NCBI RefSeq assembly: GCF_002259485.1
Contig: NZ_NPGA01000018.1
Coordinates: 1 to 64,000, forward strand
Source of the DNA: Rhodococcus sp. 14-1411-2a
GTDB lineage: Bacteria; Actinomycetota; Actinomycetes; Mycobacteriales; Mycobacteriaceae
Length of the DNA: 64,000 nt
Reading direction: 5' to 3'
Shown one piece after another: positions 1 through 8,126 of this stretch (the first letter of the stretch is position 1; each line of letters begins with the position of its first letter). The translations under genes were made by a program, and so were the position numbers. Below the pieces are notes generated by a model that made no database searches, had not been told where the DNA came from, and saw only the letters and a program-made list of their open reading frames with translations.

Positions 1-97
1 GGAAACGCCCGGTCCCATTCCGAACCCGGAAGCTAAGCCCTCCAGCGCCGATGGTACTGCACTCGACAGGGTGTGGGAGAGTAGGACACCGCCGAAC
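1..97 (+). rRNA. rrf: 5S ribosomal RNA, 3' part
   Basis: The first ~97 bases read as the body and 3' end of a bacterial 5S rRNA: the conserved CCCATTCCGAACCCGGAAG loop at 14-32 and a GAGAGTAGGACACCGCCG 3' arm near 77-94. The 5' end lies outside the window, so this is the tail of an rrn operon. The exact 3' end is estimated within a few bases. Confidence 0.93.
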
Positions 98-107
98 ACA
101 ACATCCC

Positions 108-141
108 AGAATGGCCCCCGACCACGGTCGAGGGCCATTCT
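108..141 (+). terminator. Intrinsic terminator-like hairpin after the 5S gene
   Basis: The arm AGAATGGCCC (108-117) pairs perfectly with GGGCCATTCT (132-141) around a loop that also contains complementary CGACC/GGTCG bases. There is only a weak T-run downstream (TGCATTT), as is common in high-GC actinobacteria. It lies about 10 bases after the 5S end and most likely ends the rrn transcript. Confidence 0.75.
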
Positions 142-598
142 GCATTTCGAAACCACCCATCACCACACCCACGAGCATCTGACGAACGCGCGCGCATTCG
201 CCACGAACCGGGCCTGGACCCTGGTGGCCGGCTCGCACGCTGACGGACCCCCGAGCTGCCCGGCACCCCAGCCCCACCCCCCGTCCGAAACACACGCGCG
301 CGCGTTCGCTATCCGCGCGCACAATCGCGCCCCGACCATTCACCATTCCCCGCGCACCTGACGAACGCGCGCGCATTCGCGGCGGCCGGGCCCTGGACCC
401 AGGCGCACACACCGCTGCCCCGAACTGCTCCGGAGCGTTTGCCCCGGCGCAGACGCGAGCGCGTTCGCTATCCGCGCGCGGATTCGTGCCCCGACCAGTC
501 CCCATTTCCCGCGCACCCGACGAACGCGCGCGCATTCGCTCGCCGCCAGGTCGAACATCCTCTCCCCGGCGAGGCTTTGTGGGTGTCGCCGAGATTCT
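142..598. repeat. Gene-free stretch with GC-rich palindromic repeats
   Basis: No credible gene is seen here. The near-palindrome CGAACGCGCGCGCATTCG recurs three times, within copies of a longer shared block starting at 181, 360 and 519. The last two copies belong to a longer repeat of about 90 bases (roughly 293-382 and 452-541), which opens with the inverted relative GCGCGTTCGCTATCCGCGC. Each long unit therefore carries inverted GC-rich ends around about 50 bases. The role is unknown; it could be a dispersed intergenic repeat or an mRNA/DNA structural element. Confidence 0.6.
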
Positions 599-1237
599 GT
601 GGCACAGTCGTTGTCGATGAAACTCCCCGTCGAACAGCGCCGTATCAGCAGAATTCTGCTCGATTTCGATCTGAGTATCGAGTTCGACAACGGTGCCAGC
701 ATCGCTTTCAGTGAGGTAGTGATCGATGGCCTCACTGTCGATGAAGACAATCAGTTCGAGGGCCTACGAGCCTTCGCAGCACTGCACGGTCTTGTCTGCG
801 AAGACGCAGACTACGACGAATCCGGTGTTCTCCGTCTGACGTTCGAGGGCAGGCAAAGGGTGGTGGCCGCCCCGCGAGACGAAGTCGAATCCTGGGAGTA
901 CACCGCGGTGGACGGTTCGACCGTGTTGTGTGGACCGGGAGGGGCCGTCGAATCGTGGCCCGCACCCGAGCATCAGAAGGCAGAGCCCCCGACCGTCGAA
1001 AGGCTTCCTTCGATCGGTGCCACTGTGGTCCGGCTCTCGACTGGCGATGACCCTGCCGTCGAATTTTCGGACGGCACCAAGCTGTTGTTCGACCTCGCCC
1101 TCGACGCCGGGTACCTCGTATTGCGGGAAAGCGTGACGTCGAGCTCCCACTCGGACAGTGCTGCTGCAACGCAGGGAGACTGGGTCGTCGAACTATCCTC
1201 GGGTCACGTGATCTTCTACCGACCGCGCACCGTGTAG
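599..1237 (+). CDS. Hypothetical protein, DUF6188-like
   Basis: A 212-residue soluble protein with no signal peptide or membrane segment. The first ~120 residues (a LDFDLSIEFDNGASIAFSE strand pattern ending in a WEYTAVDGS...GGAVESW segment) resemble the DUF6188 family of small actinobacterial proteins of unknown function. A shorter similar segment follows after residue 140 (VEFSDGTKLLFDL...WVVELSSGHVIFYRP), so there may be one and a half repeats of the same fold. The listed start is GTG at 599. ATG at 617 is an equally plausible start and would remove six residues. The 3' end overlaps the convergent DUF2071 gene by 22 bases. Confidence 0.6.
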   Translation: MAQSLSMKLPVEQRRISRILLDFDLSIEFDNGASIAFSEVVIDGLTVDEDNQFEGLRAFAALHGLVCEDADYDESGVLRLTFEGRQRVVAAPRDEVESWEYTAVDGSTVLCGPGGAVESWPAPEHQKAEPPTVERLPSIGATVVRLSTGDDPAVEFSDGTKLLFDLALDAGYLVLRESVTSSSHSDSAAATQGDWVVELSSGHVIFYRPRTV

Positions 1238-1965
1238 GGCTTGCCGAACTGAGTTTCGACACCGGGGGAGTACAGCACCGAGTCCGGTGGCCGGGTACTG
1301 ACATCGGGTAGGCCCGCCGCTGCCACGAGTTCGTCGGAGCAGTGGGTGAGCTCAGCATCGACCAGTGGCCAGTGTCGGTGCACGTTGGGGACGTACAGCA
1401 GGCGTCCGGCGAGTGAGGTGTGCAATCCCCAACGCGCGGTGAGGAACACAGCGAGCGGATCCTCGGACATGTCGCGTGATCCCCTGACGACGCCGAAGTC
1501 CGTTGTTGCGCCGCGGTGGGGTGGTGCTAGGCGTCGGCTGCGGTAGCCGATGGCTCGACTGTTGTCGTCGATATCGATCGACGACCAGCGGTACGGAATT
1601 CGAGCGGCGTTGGTGCCCAACACGACTGCGAGTCTGGTTGCTTCCAGGGATCGGAACACGACGCCGCGTCGACCCTCCGCGTCGATCGAGTACAGGCGCA
1701 CGTTGATCTCACCGAACGTGCCGAAGTACGGAACGGGGTGACGGTAACCGAGGCCGGCACCGACCATGTGGAAGCCGATCAGCCCGACCCAGGACGAGCC
1801 GTCGAATTCGTCGGGCGTGCACCCGCGAGGCAACAGCGGGGCGACGGCCGAACTCGGAACTCGCCAATGCAGAAACACGAGCCGTTCCCAGCGCTGATCC
1901 ATCAGGATCGGACGAGGCAGCAGCGGCGGCCGCGGCCAGAGGCGTCGGGCATCGTCTCGATTCAT
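1216..1965 (-). CDS. YqjF family protein (DUF2071)
   Basis: A 249-residue cytosolic protein. It has the DUF2071/YqjF pattern: an N-terminal MDQRWERLVFLHWRVP segment, then a SWVGLIGFHMVGAGL strand and a central EINVRLYSIDAEGRRGVVFRSLEA core. These proteins are about 230-250 residues long and have no settled biochemical role; the fold resembles acetoacetate decarboxylase. The start is an ATG just upstream of the conserved region. The gene is convergent with the DUF6188-like gene and appears monocistronic. Confidence 0.75.
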   Translation of the reverse strand: MNRDDARRLWPRPPLLPRPILMDQRWERLVFLHWRVPSSAVAPLLPRGCTPDEFDGSSWVGLIGFHMVGAGLGYRHPVPYFGTFGEINVRLYSIDAEGRRGVVFRSLEATRLAVVLGTNAARIPYRWSSIDIDDNSRAIGYRSRRLAPPHRGATTDFGVVRGSRDMSEDPLAVFLTARWGLHTSLAGRLLYVPNVHRHWPLVDAELTHCSDELVAAAGLPDVSTRPPDSVLYSPGVETQFGKPYTVRGR

Positions 1966-1988
1966 GATTCGAGCCTAGGCGCGACGCG

Positions 1989-2657
1989 TCAGGAGGCCGT
2001 GAACCGGGCGTGCACGCTCGCGGAGATCGTGATGTTCTCGGGTTTCAGTGCGAATCCGGCAGGGGTCGACTGCGCGGCGAACATGCGAGCGGAGGGCTCG
2101 GCTCCACCATGTTCGGTGATCCCAGGAAGCAGGCCCGGGTCGGCTATCGCCACAGCGTTCACGCCCGTACGGCCCAGGCTCGATGCATAGGCCTCGGCCT
2201 TGGAGACAGCGTCGCGCACAGCGAGTTCTCGGACCGCGAGAGTACGAGCGGTTCTGCTGGATTCGGTGAGGTCCCAGTCGAAGTGGTCAATCGACACTCC
2301 CTCCAGTGCAGAGGCTGCGTAGACGAACGCGTCCACCAGATCGAGTTGGCTGAACTGCACCTCCACCGACGCTTCGGCTTGGTAGACGTAAGGGAGTTGT
2401 TCTCCGTCGTTGTTGAACGGGCGGTGGCGCGAGTGGCGCACCTGGTCCACCGACCAACGATCGATCGGTCCGCCGTCGCTGTTGTAGAGCGGCTCGACCA
2501 GTCTGGTGAGTTCGCGGACGAGTTGCTGAGCGGGTTCGGACGCGGACTCCGCCGTGCGGCCGTCGGTGCGAACGGTGAGCGAGAGTGTGCACTGTTCGGG
2601 CGGGTAGGTCGCTGCGCCGTGACCGACGACTGTGATGTCGAGTGCTTCAGGGCTCAT
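1989..2657 (-). CDS. SIMPL domain protein (DUF541)
   Basis: A 222-residue protein with the SIMPL/DUF541 pattern: DITVVGHGAATYPPEQCTLSLTV at the N-terminus, a central helix region containing a tyrosine-rich segment, and a C-terminal ENITISASVHARF strand. SIMPL proteins are usually periplasmic or secreted, but no signal peptide is visible here, so this copy is probably cytosolic. ATG at 2657 is preferred; an in-frame GTG at 2678 would add seven residues. Function unknown. It diverges from the oxygenase gene at 2745. Confidence 0.75.
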   Translation of the reverse strand: MSPEALDITVVGHGAATYPPEQCTLSLTVRTDGRTAESASEPAQQLVRELTRLVEPLYNSDGGPIDRWSVDQVRHSRHRPFNNDGEQLPYVYQAEASVEVQFSQLDLVDAFVYAASALEGVSIDHFDWDLTESSRTARTLAVRELAVRDAVSKAEAYASSLGRTGVNAVAIADPGLLPGITEHGGAEPSARMFAAQSTPAGFALKPENITISASVHARFTAS

Positions 2658-2744
2658 GGCGTCCAGTCTGGCATCCACGCGCCGATATTCACCGAACCTG
2701 AACAGTGCTGGCCGACGCGTCAGGTGGGGAGGACAATTGCGAGC

Positions 2745-3737
2745 ATGCTTCCCGTTCTCGATCTCGGTCTGGCCGACGACGACCCACGCACGTTCGAGCT
2801 GTCACTGCGCGAAGCGGCTCACGGGCACGGATTCTTCTATCTCGTCGGACACGGGATCGAGAACGCACGAATGCACGAGGTGCTGCGTCTCGCGCGTGAG
2901 TTCTTTGCCGTGCCGGAGCATGTCAAGGACGAGATCAGTCAGCTGAAGAGCCCGCACTTCCGCGGCTACTCGCGGGTGGGCGGCGAGCTGACCAACGGTC
3001 GGGTGGATTGGCGGGAGCAGATCGACATCGGTCCCGAACGTCCGGCGATCGAGGGTGCGGCGGGCTACTGGAATCTTCAGGGCCCCAATCTCTGGCCTTC
3101 GCAGCCCGCAGGATTCAGAGAGACGTTCGAGCAGTGGGAACGGACGGTGTCGGGTCTTGGACTCCGGCTGCTTCGGCATTGGGCACATTCCCTGGGAGCG
3201 CCCGAGAACGTGTTCGACGACGCTTTCGCCACCGCGCCCGCGACACTGATGAAGGTCGTGCGTTACCCGGGCACTCCCGATCATTCGCAGGGCGTCGGTG
3301 CGCACAAGGACTCCGGGGTGTTGACGCTGCTGCTCGTCGAGCCGGACTCGACCGGGCTGCAGGTGGAGACGACGCCCGACACATGGATCGATGTGCCGCC
3401 GCTGGACGGGGCGTTCATCGTCAACATCGGTGAGCTGTTGGAAGTGGCGACCGGCGGCTATCTACGGGCGACGCGGCATCGGGTGGTCGCGCCCGGGCCC
3501 GGCACCGATCGAGTCTCCGTGCCCCACTTCCTGAGCCCCGCCCTCGATGCCGTCGTACCTGTCATCGAACTGCCACCGGAGTTGGCGCTGCAGTCACGAG
3601 GCGTCGAGAACGATCCCGACAACCCCATCTATCGCACCTACGGCGAAAACGCGTGGAAGTCCCGAACGCGAGCGCACCCTGACGTGGCGCAGTTGCACCA
3701 CGGCATTGCCCCAGCAGAGCAACGGTCGACCTACTGA
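2745..3737 (+). CDS. 2-oxoglutarate/Fe(II)-dependent oxygenase, isopenicillin N synthase-like
   Basis: A 330-residue non-heme iron oxygenase. The N-terminal DIOX_N domain (LPVLDLGLADDDPRTFELSL) is followed by the catalytic double-stranded beta-helix. The iron triad is H187-x-D189 (GAHKDSGVLTLLL) and H245 (RATRHRVV). The co-substrate-binding R256-x-S258 (DRVSVPHF) matches 2-oxoglutarate enzymes. A much longer open frame runs upstream, but it is antisense to the SIMPL gene. The ATG at 2745 has a GGTGGGGAGG-type ribosome site and begins the conserved domain. The substrate cannot be told from sequence. The end overlaps the DoxX gene by 7 bases. Confidence 0.85.
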   Translation: MLPVLDLGLADDDPRTFELSLREAAHGHGFFYLVGHGIENARMHEVLRLAREFFAVPEHVKDEISQLKSPHFRGYSRVGGELTNGRVDWREQIDIGPERPAIEGAAGYWNLQGPNLWPSQPAGFRETFEQWERTVSGLGLRLLRHWAHSLGAPENVFDDAFATAPATLMKVVRYPGTPDHSQGVGAHKDSGVLTLLLVEPDSTGLQVETTPDTWIDVPPLDGAFIVNIGELLEVATGGYLRATRHRVVAPGPGTDRVSVPHFLSPALDAVVPVIELPPELALQSRGVENDPDNPIYRTYGENAWKSRTRAHPDVAQLHHGIAPAEQRSTY

Positions 3738-4159
3738 CGCCTGCTGCGTCCATGTCGTGACTGTCGGTACTGCGCCCATGCCCCGGTGCACCACAGTGCC
3801 CACACGATCAGTAATGGTTGGAACAGCAATCGGATTCCTCGTGCCGTGTCGGAGTCGAGGCCGAAGGCGTTCGTGTGGTTGAAGAACTGCGAGATGTTGC
3901 CGGGGAACACCGCGACGAAGAACGCGGCAACAACCCAACCGACGAGCGGCGCGCGAGCAGTCCAGAACAGCAGCGCCAGGCCGAGCACGATCTCCACGAC
4001 GCCCGATGCCAGCACCACGAAATCGACACTGATCGGCATCCACGTCGGCACCTGAGCGGCGAAGGTGCTGCGCGCCCAGAAGAGGTGGCTGAGCCCGGCG
4101 AAGACGAGGAACGCCCCCAACACGACCCGCCCGATGGTGCGAGAAATCGATTTCGTCAT
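3731..4159 (-). CDS. DoxX family membrane protein
   Basis: A 142-residue integral membrane protein with four predicted transmembrane helices (IGRVVLGAFLVFAGLSHLFW, VDFVVLASGVVEIVLGLALLF, PLVGWVVAAFFVAVFPG and a last one near LLFQPLLIVWALWC). Size and layout fit the DoxX/DoxD-like family; members are often tied to redox stress but their chemistry is unsettled. The frame extends back to 4219, but ATG at 4159 immediately precedes the first helix and avoids overlap with the divergent polymerase gene at 4194. Confidence 0.75.
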   Translation of the reverse strand: MTKSISRTIGRVVLGAFLVFAGLSHLFWARSTFAAQVPTWMPISVDFVVLASGVVEIVLGLALLFWTARAPLVGWVVAAFFVAVFPGNISQFFNHTNAFGLDSDTARGIRLLFQPLLIVWALWCTGAWAQYRQSRHGRSRRQ

Positions 4160-4193
4160 GGCGTCATGAGACACCACGGGCACACTGAACACC

Positions 4194-5261
4194 ATGACCG
4201 GGAGCGCTTCGACCGACATCGCGCGTCGCCGATGGGTACTGCACGTCGACCTCGATCAGTTCATCGCCGCCGTGGAAGTGCTGCGCAACCCCGATCTGGT
4301 GGGCAAGGCAGTGGTGGTCGGAGGGCGGGGAGATCCCACCGAACGCGGGGTGGTCTCGACCGCCTCCTACGAGGCGCGTGCGATGGGCGTCGGGTCCGGA
4401 ATGCCACTGCGCGTCGCTGCGAAGAAGATTCCCGACGCGGTCTTCCTGCCCGTGGACAAGCCGGCGTACGACGAGGCGTCGGCGATGGTGATGGACACCC
4501 TGCGGACGTTGGGATACGTGGTCGAGGTCATCGGCTGGGACGAGGCGTTTCTCGGTGTGGAGACCGATGACCCCGAGGGTGCGGCGAAGACAGTGCACGA
4601 CGCCGTGTTCGACGCGACAGGGCTGCATTGCTCGGTCGGCATCGGAGACAACAAGTTACGAGCCAAGATCGCCACCGACTTCGACAAACCGCAGGGCATC
4701 TATCGCCTGACGCAGGACAATTGGTTCGAGGTGATGGGTGAGCGCGGTACCGACGCGCTGTGGGGGATCGGCAAGAAGATCTCGAAGAGGCTGGCTGCCC
4801 TCGGCATCACGACAGTCCGAGAACTGGCCGATGCCGAGGACGCGGACCTCGCCGCCGCGTTCGGACCGAAGATCGGTCCGTGGCTCGGCACGAAAGGGCG
4901 AGGCATCGACCTCGCGCCGGTGACGTCCGAGCCCTGGGTTGCACGGTCGCACAGCCGTGAGGTCACGTTCCAGACCAACGTCGCCGACTGGGCGGTCATC
5001 CGAGACGAGATCGCCGGCTTGACGTCGAAGGTGTTGGCCGACATCGAAGCCGAGAACCGGCCGGCAGTTCGGGCGGCACTGAAGATCCGCTACGCGCCGT
5101 TCGAGACGCATACCGTCAGCGCACCGATCGTCGGTGCGCCGACCTTCGATCCCGAGATTCTGACCTCGGCTGCGGTGGCCCTCGTCGATCGCCTCGACCA
5201 CACTCGCGAGGTTCGATTGATCGGCGTGCGGCTGGAAATGACTCCGCCGCAACCTCTCTGA
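4194..5261 (+). CDS. dinB: Y-family DNA polymerase IV, DinB2 type
   Basis: A 355-residue translesion polymerase. Palm/fingers come first, with catalytic acids at D19 (HVDLDQF) and D116-E117 (GWDEAF), then a helix-hairpin-helix thumb (LWGIGKKISKRLAALGI) and the C-terminal little-finger domain. The GWDEA motif and the overall pattern match mycobacterial DinB2 (M. tuberculosis Rv3056) rather than DinB1. No C-terminal beta-clamp motif is obvious. The residue at the sugar steric-gate position (aromatic in most Y polymerases) is Ile24 here, which suggests weak discrimination against ribonucleotides. No LexA box was recognised upstream. Confidence 0.9.
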   Translation: MTGSASTDIARRRWVLHVDLDQFIAAVEVLRNPDLVGKAVVVGGRGDPTERGVVSTASYEARAMGVGSGMPLRVAAKKIPDAVFLPVDKPAYDEASAMVMDTLRTLGYVVEVIGWDEAFLGVETDDPEGAAKTVHDAVFDATGLHCSVGIGDNKLRAKIATDFDKPQGIYRLTQDNWFEVMGERGTDALWGIGKKISKRLAALGITTVRELADAEDADLAAAFGPKIGPWLGTKGRGIDLAPVTSEPWVARSHSREVTFQTNVADWAVIRDEIAGLTSKVLADIEAENRPAVRAALKIRYAPFETHTVSAPIVGAPTFDPEILTSAAVALVDRLDHTREVRLIGVRLEMTPPQPL

Positions 5262-5966
5262 CTACTTGCGACCCGCCGCCCAGCGCAGTCCCCAACCGTA
5301 CTTCTTGTCGAGGTCGGCCTGGCTGCCCTGGATGTACTCGACCTCGCGGGTGACGGTGATCCCCGCAGAAGTGTTCTCCAACAATGCGATCGAGCAGATT
5401 CGAGCGGAGTTCTCGGCCGAGTCGAGGCGTACCTCGACCTGTGGTCCGCTGGTGGGGTACAGCGTCACCACCCCGTCCACCGCTGCCCAGTTCGGTGCGC
5501 CGTCGTAGATCATCGCGAAGATCAGGATTCGAGCGAACTTCTCGGGATGGGCAAGGTTGATGTGCATGTTCTCGCCGCCGCTGACCGAACCGGAGCGATC
5601 GTCACCGTCGAGCGCGATGAACGGGGCATCCTGCAGTGAACCGAAGCTGTTGCCGAGCGCCTGCACGACGCCCTTGGAACCGTCACGCAGTTCGTAGAGG
5701 CAGCCGAGGTCGAGATCGACACCGCCGGAGCCGTACGACGCCGCGGCCAACTTGGCCAGGAAGCCCTTCTTCTTCGGCTGTGCCGCGGGTGCGCCGGTCG
5801 ACCAGTTCAGGTTGACCCGCATCGAACCCTGCTTCTCGCCGGACTTGGTGAGGCTGATCGTCGGTGACGCCTTGGACAGCGTCACTTTGCTCAGGCTGAC
5901 AGGAGCTCCGGGTTGCTGCGCTGGGTTCTGCCCGGTCGAGGGCTTGCGGGTGTAGTCGATGGCCAT
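5262..5966 (-). CDS. TerD family tellurium/stress protein
   Basis: A 234-residue cytosolic protein. It starts with a linker containing SLSKVTLSKASPTISLTKSG, followed by the TerD-type calcium-binding beta-sandwich: NLNWSTG, GGVDLDLGCLYELRDG, FIALDGDDRSGSVSGGENM and a C-terminal ARICSIALLENTSAGITVTRE. The aspartate-rich DLDLG and DGDDRSG loops are the usual Ca2+ ligands. Members take part in tellurite, phage and general stress resistance, often in ter operons; here the gene stands alone. The stop abuts that of dinB. GGAAGG precedes the ATG. Confidence 0.85.
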   Translation of the reverse strand: MAIDYTRKPSTGQNPAQQPGAPVSLSKVTLSKASPTISLTKSGEKQGSMRVNLNWSTGAPAAQPKKKGFLAKLAAASYGSGGVDLDLGCLYELRDGSKGVVQALGNSFGSLQDAPFIALDGDDRSGSVSGGENMHINLAHPEKFARILIFAMIYDGAPNWAAVDGVVTLYPTSGPQVEVRLDSAENSARICSIALLENTSAGITVTREVEYIQGSQADLDKKYGWGLRWAAGRK

Positions 5967-6083
5967 GGTTGTGCCTTCCGGAACGGTCGGTTACCGGATC
6001 GAGGTGTCCGGTTTGGGCGGTGTGTCGACAATAACCGCCCGTCCGATCGCCTCGATGATCGCACCGCTGCGTACGAGACGTTG

Positions 6084-7835
6084 CTACGGCCGTGGCACGT
6101 TGCGCAGATTCGACTTGGCCATCCGAACCGCCTCGCCGACGCCACCGTTGAGCACGACCTTGCTCATTGCGAGAGCGAATCCCTTGATCTGCTCCCCGGT
6201 GATGGTCGGCGGCACCGACAGCGCCATCGGGTCGGTGATCAGCTGAACCAGTGCCGGACCGTCGACCGCAAAAGCGGTTTCGAGTGCACTGCGAATGTCA
6301 CCGGGCTGTTCGACGCGTTGTGCGTGGATGCCGGCGGCGGCAGCGATGCCGGTGTAATCGACCTGCGGCACGTCGACGCCGAAGTCGGGCAGACCGTCGA
6401 CGAGCATCTCGGCCTTGACCATGCCGAGCGTGGAATTGTCGAACAGCACGATCTTGACGGGCAGCTTGTACATCGCGACGGTCAGGAGTTCGGAGAGCAG
6501 CATCGAGAACCCGCCGTCGCCTGAGATCGAGACGACCTGGCGGTCCGGGTTGGCGAACTGCGCGCCGATGGCGTGCGGCAAGGCATTGGCCATGGAGCCA
6601 TGCAGCATCGACGCGACGAAGGCCCTTCTGCCGGTCGGGTTGATGTAGCGCGCGGTCCACACGTTGCACATGCCGGTGTCCGTGGTGAACACCGCGTCGT
6701 CGGCGGCAAGGTCGTCGAGCACCGACGCGGCGTATTCGGGGTGGATGGGAACGAGCTTCTCGGCGTTGCGGGTGTATGCGCCGATCGTCTTGCCCATGAG
6801 GTCGTTGTGCTTGTCCACCCACTTCTCCACGTACCGGCGGTCGGTCTTGCGAGTGACCAACGGCTGCAACGCATTCAACGTCGCGAGAACATCACCGTGA
6901 ATCGGGTACTGCACCGAGGTTCGGCGTCCGAGCTTCGTCGGATCGATATCGATCTGTGCGGTGGTGACGTCCTCCGGCAGGAACTGCTGGTACGGAAAAT
7001 CGGTGCCGAGCAGGATGAGCAGATCTGCGTCGTGGATGCCCGCATGGGCTGCGCCGTACCCGAGCAAGCCCGTCATTCCGACGTCGTACGGGTTGTCGTA
7101 CTGGATGAACTCCTTGCCACGCAACGAATGTCCGACGGGAGCGCCGATCGTGTCGGCGAACGCGACCACTTCGTCGTGGGCACCCTTGACGCCGTAGCCG
7201 GCGAAGATGGCAACCTTCTCGGCGTTGTTGATGGCGTCGGCCAGCTTCTGGATGTCCGCCGCAGGAGGTGTGACGACCGGTGTGGACGGAACGGCAATGG
7301 GATCCATCGTGCCGGACGCCGACAGCTCGGCGATATCGCCGGGGAGTGTCACGACCGACACCCCGCCGCCGGTGATGGAGGCGTTGATCGCCGCGCGGAA
7401 CACCCGGGGAGCCTGGTCGGCAGTGGAGACGAATTCGTTGTAGAGCGAGAATTCACCGAACAGGCGGTCGGGGTGCGTTTCCTGGAAATAGCCCGAGCCG
7501 ATCTCGCTGCTGGGAATGTGCGACGCGATCGCCAGAACCGGTGCGCCGGAACGGTGTGCGTCGTACAGGCCGTTGATCAGATGGAGGTTCCCGGGCCCGC
7601 ACGAACCCGCGCAGACGGCCAACGTGCCGGTGGTCTGCGCGTCGGCCGAAGCAGCGAACGCTGCGGCCTCCTCGTGTCGAACATGAATCCAGTCGATGCC
7701 GCCCTTGGCCGATCCACCGGTACGGCGCACCGCGTCGACCACCGGATTTAGACTGTCGCCGACGATGCCGTAGATGCGCTGAACGCCGGCGTCGACGAGT
7801 CCTCGAACGAGTTGATCGGCCACTGTGGTGGGCAT
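6084..7835 (-). CDS. poxB: Pyruvate dehydrogenase (quinone)/pyruvate oxidase, ThDP-dependent
   Basis: A 583-residue enzyme of the pyruvate oxidase/acetolactate synthase family. The N-terminal pyrimidine-binding domain carries the catalytic glutamate region (HVRHEEAAAFAASADAQ, E55/E56). A central FAD-type domain (KVAIFAGYGVKGAHDEVVAFA) follows, then the diphosphate/Mg-binding domain ISGDGGFSMLLSELLTV ending at FDNS. The predicted reaction is oxidation of pyruvate to acetate and CO2 with electrons to quinone at the membrane. The length matches PoxB (about 572-580). A GAGGAGA ribosome site lies just upstream of the ATG. It is divergent from the GntR gene, with two tandem 21-base repeats between them. 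Confidence 0.88.
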   Translation of the reverse strand: MPTTVADQLVRGLVDAGVQRIYGIVGDSLNPVVDAVRRTGGSAKGGIDWIHVRHEEAAAFAASADAQTTGTLAVCAGSCGPGNLHLINGLYDAHRSGAPVLAIASHIPSSEIGSGYFQETHPDRLFGEFSLYNEFVSTADQAPRVFRAAINASITGGGVSVVTLPGDIAELSASGTMDPIAVPSTPVVTPPAADIQKLADAINNAEKVAIFAGYGVKGAHDEVVAFADTIGAPVGHSLRGKEFIQYDNPYDVGMTGLLGYGAAHAGIHDADLLILLGTDFPYQQFLPEDVTTAQIDIDPTKLGRRTSVQYPIHGDVLATLNALQPLVTRKTDRRYVEKWVDKHNDLMGKTIGAYTRNAEKLVPIHPEYAASVLDDLAADDAVFTTDTGMCNVWTARYINPTGRRAFVASMLHGSMANALPHAIGAQFANPDRQVVSISGDGGFSMLLSELLTVAMYKLPVKIVLFDNSTLGMVKAEMLVDGLPDFGVDVPQVDYTGIAAAAGIHAQRVEQPGDIRSALETAFAVDGPALVQLITDPMALSVPPTITGEQIKGFALAMSKVVLNGGVGEAVRMAKSNLRNVPRP

Positions 7836-8039
7836 TTCACTGTCTCCTCAAAATTCGGTGACGCACCGATGTGCCTCGGCTGCGTCTTCTCGACGCCTTC
7901 CCTGGACCGAGGGTCTGCCAAACATCGAAGTGAACGCAACGGAGGGCTGTCACGGTGAACGTGCCGGTAGAGGACTGTAGCGATCTGCGTCACGTAGCGA
8001 TCTTTCCGTGGTTCCCATGGGAGACCGGGACTGCCCCTA

Positions 8040-8081
8040 TTTACGGGCGGGCAATAAATTTTTACAGGCGGGCAGTAAATT
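8040..8081. promoter_or_regulatory. Two tandem 21-bp direct repeats, candidate operator
   Basis: Two 21-base units stand back to back at 8040-8060 and 8061-8081. They share TTTAC, GGCGGGCA and TAAATT and differ at only two positions. A spacing of 21 bases puts both on the same DNA face. They sit 46 bases upstream of the GntR start and 205 bases upstream of poxB, in an unusually AT-rich patch. The likely user is the adjacent GntR/HutC regulator, though its operators are usually palindromic, so the assignment is inference. Confidence 0.55.
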
Positions 8082-8126
8082 GGACAGGCTCTGTACAGGT
8101 TCACTTTTTCGATGTACGGTGCTGGC

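Noticed and set aside
2010..2744. Long N-terminal extension of the oxygenase reading frame (about 245 codons upstream of ATG 2745)
   Set aside because: It is antisense to the SIMPL gene, its protein text is arginine/valine-rich noise, and the conserved oxygenase domain and a ribosome site begin at 2745.
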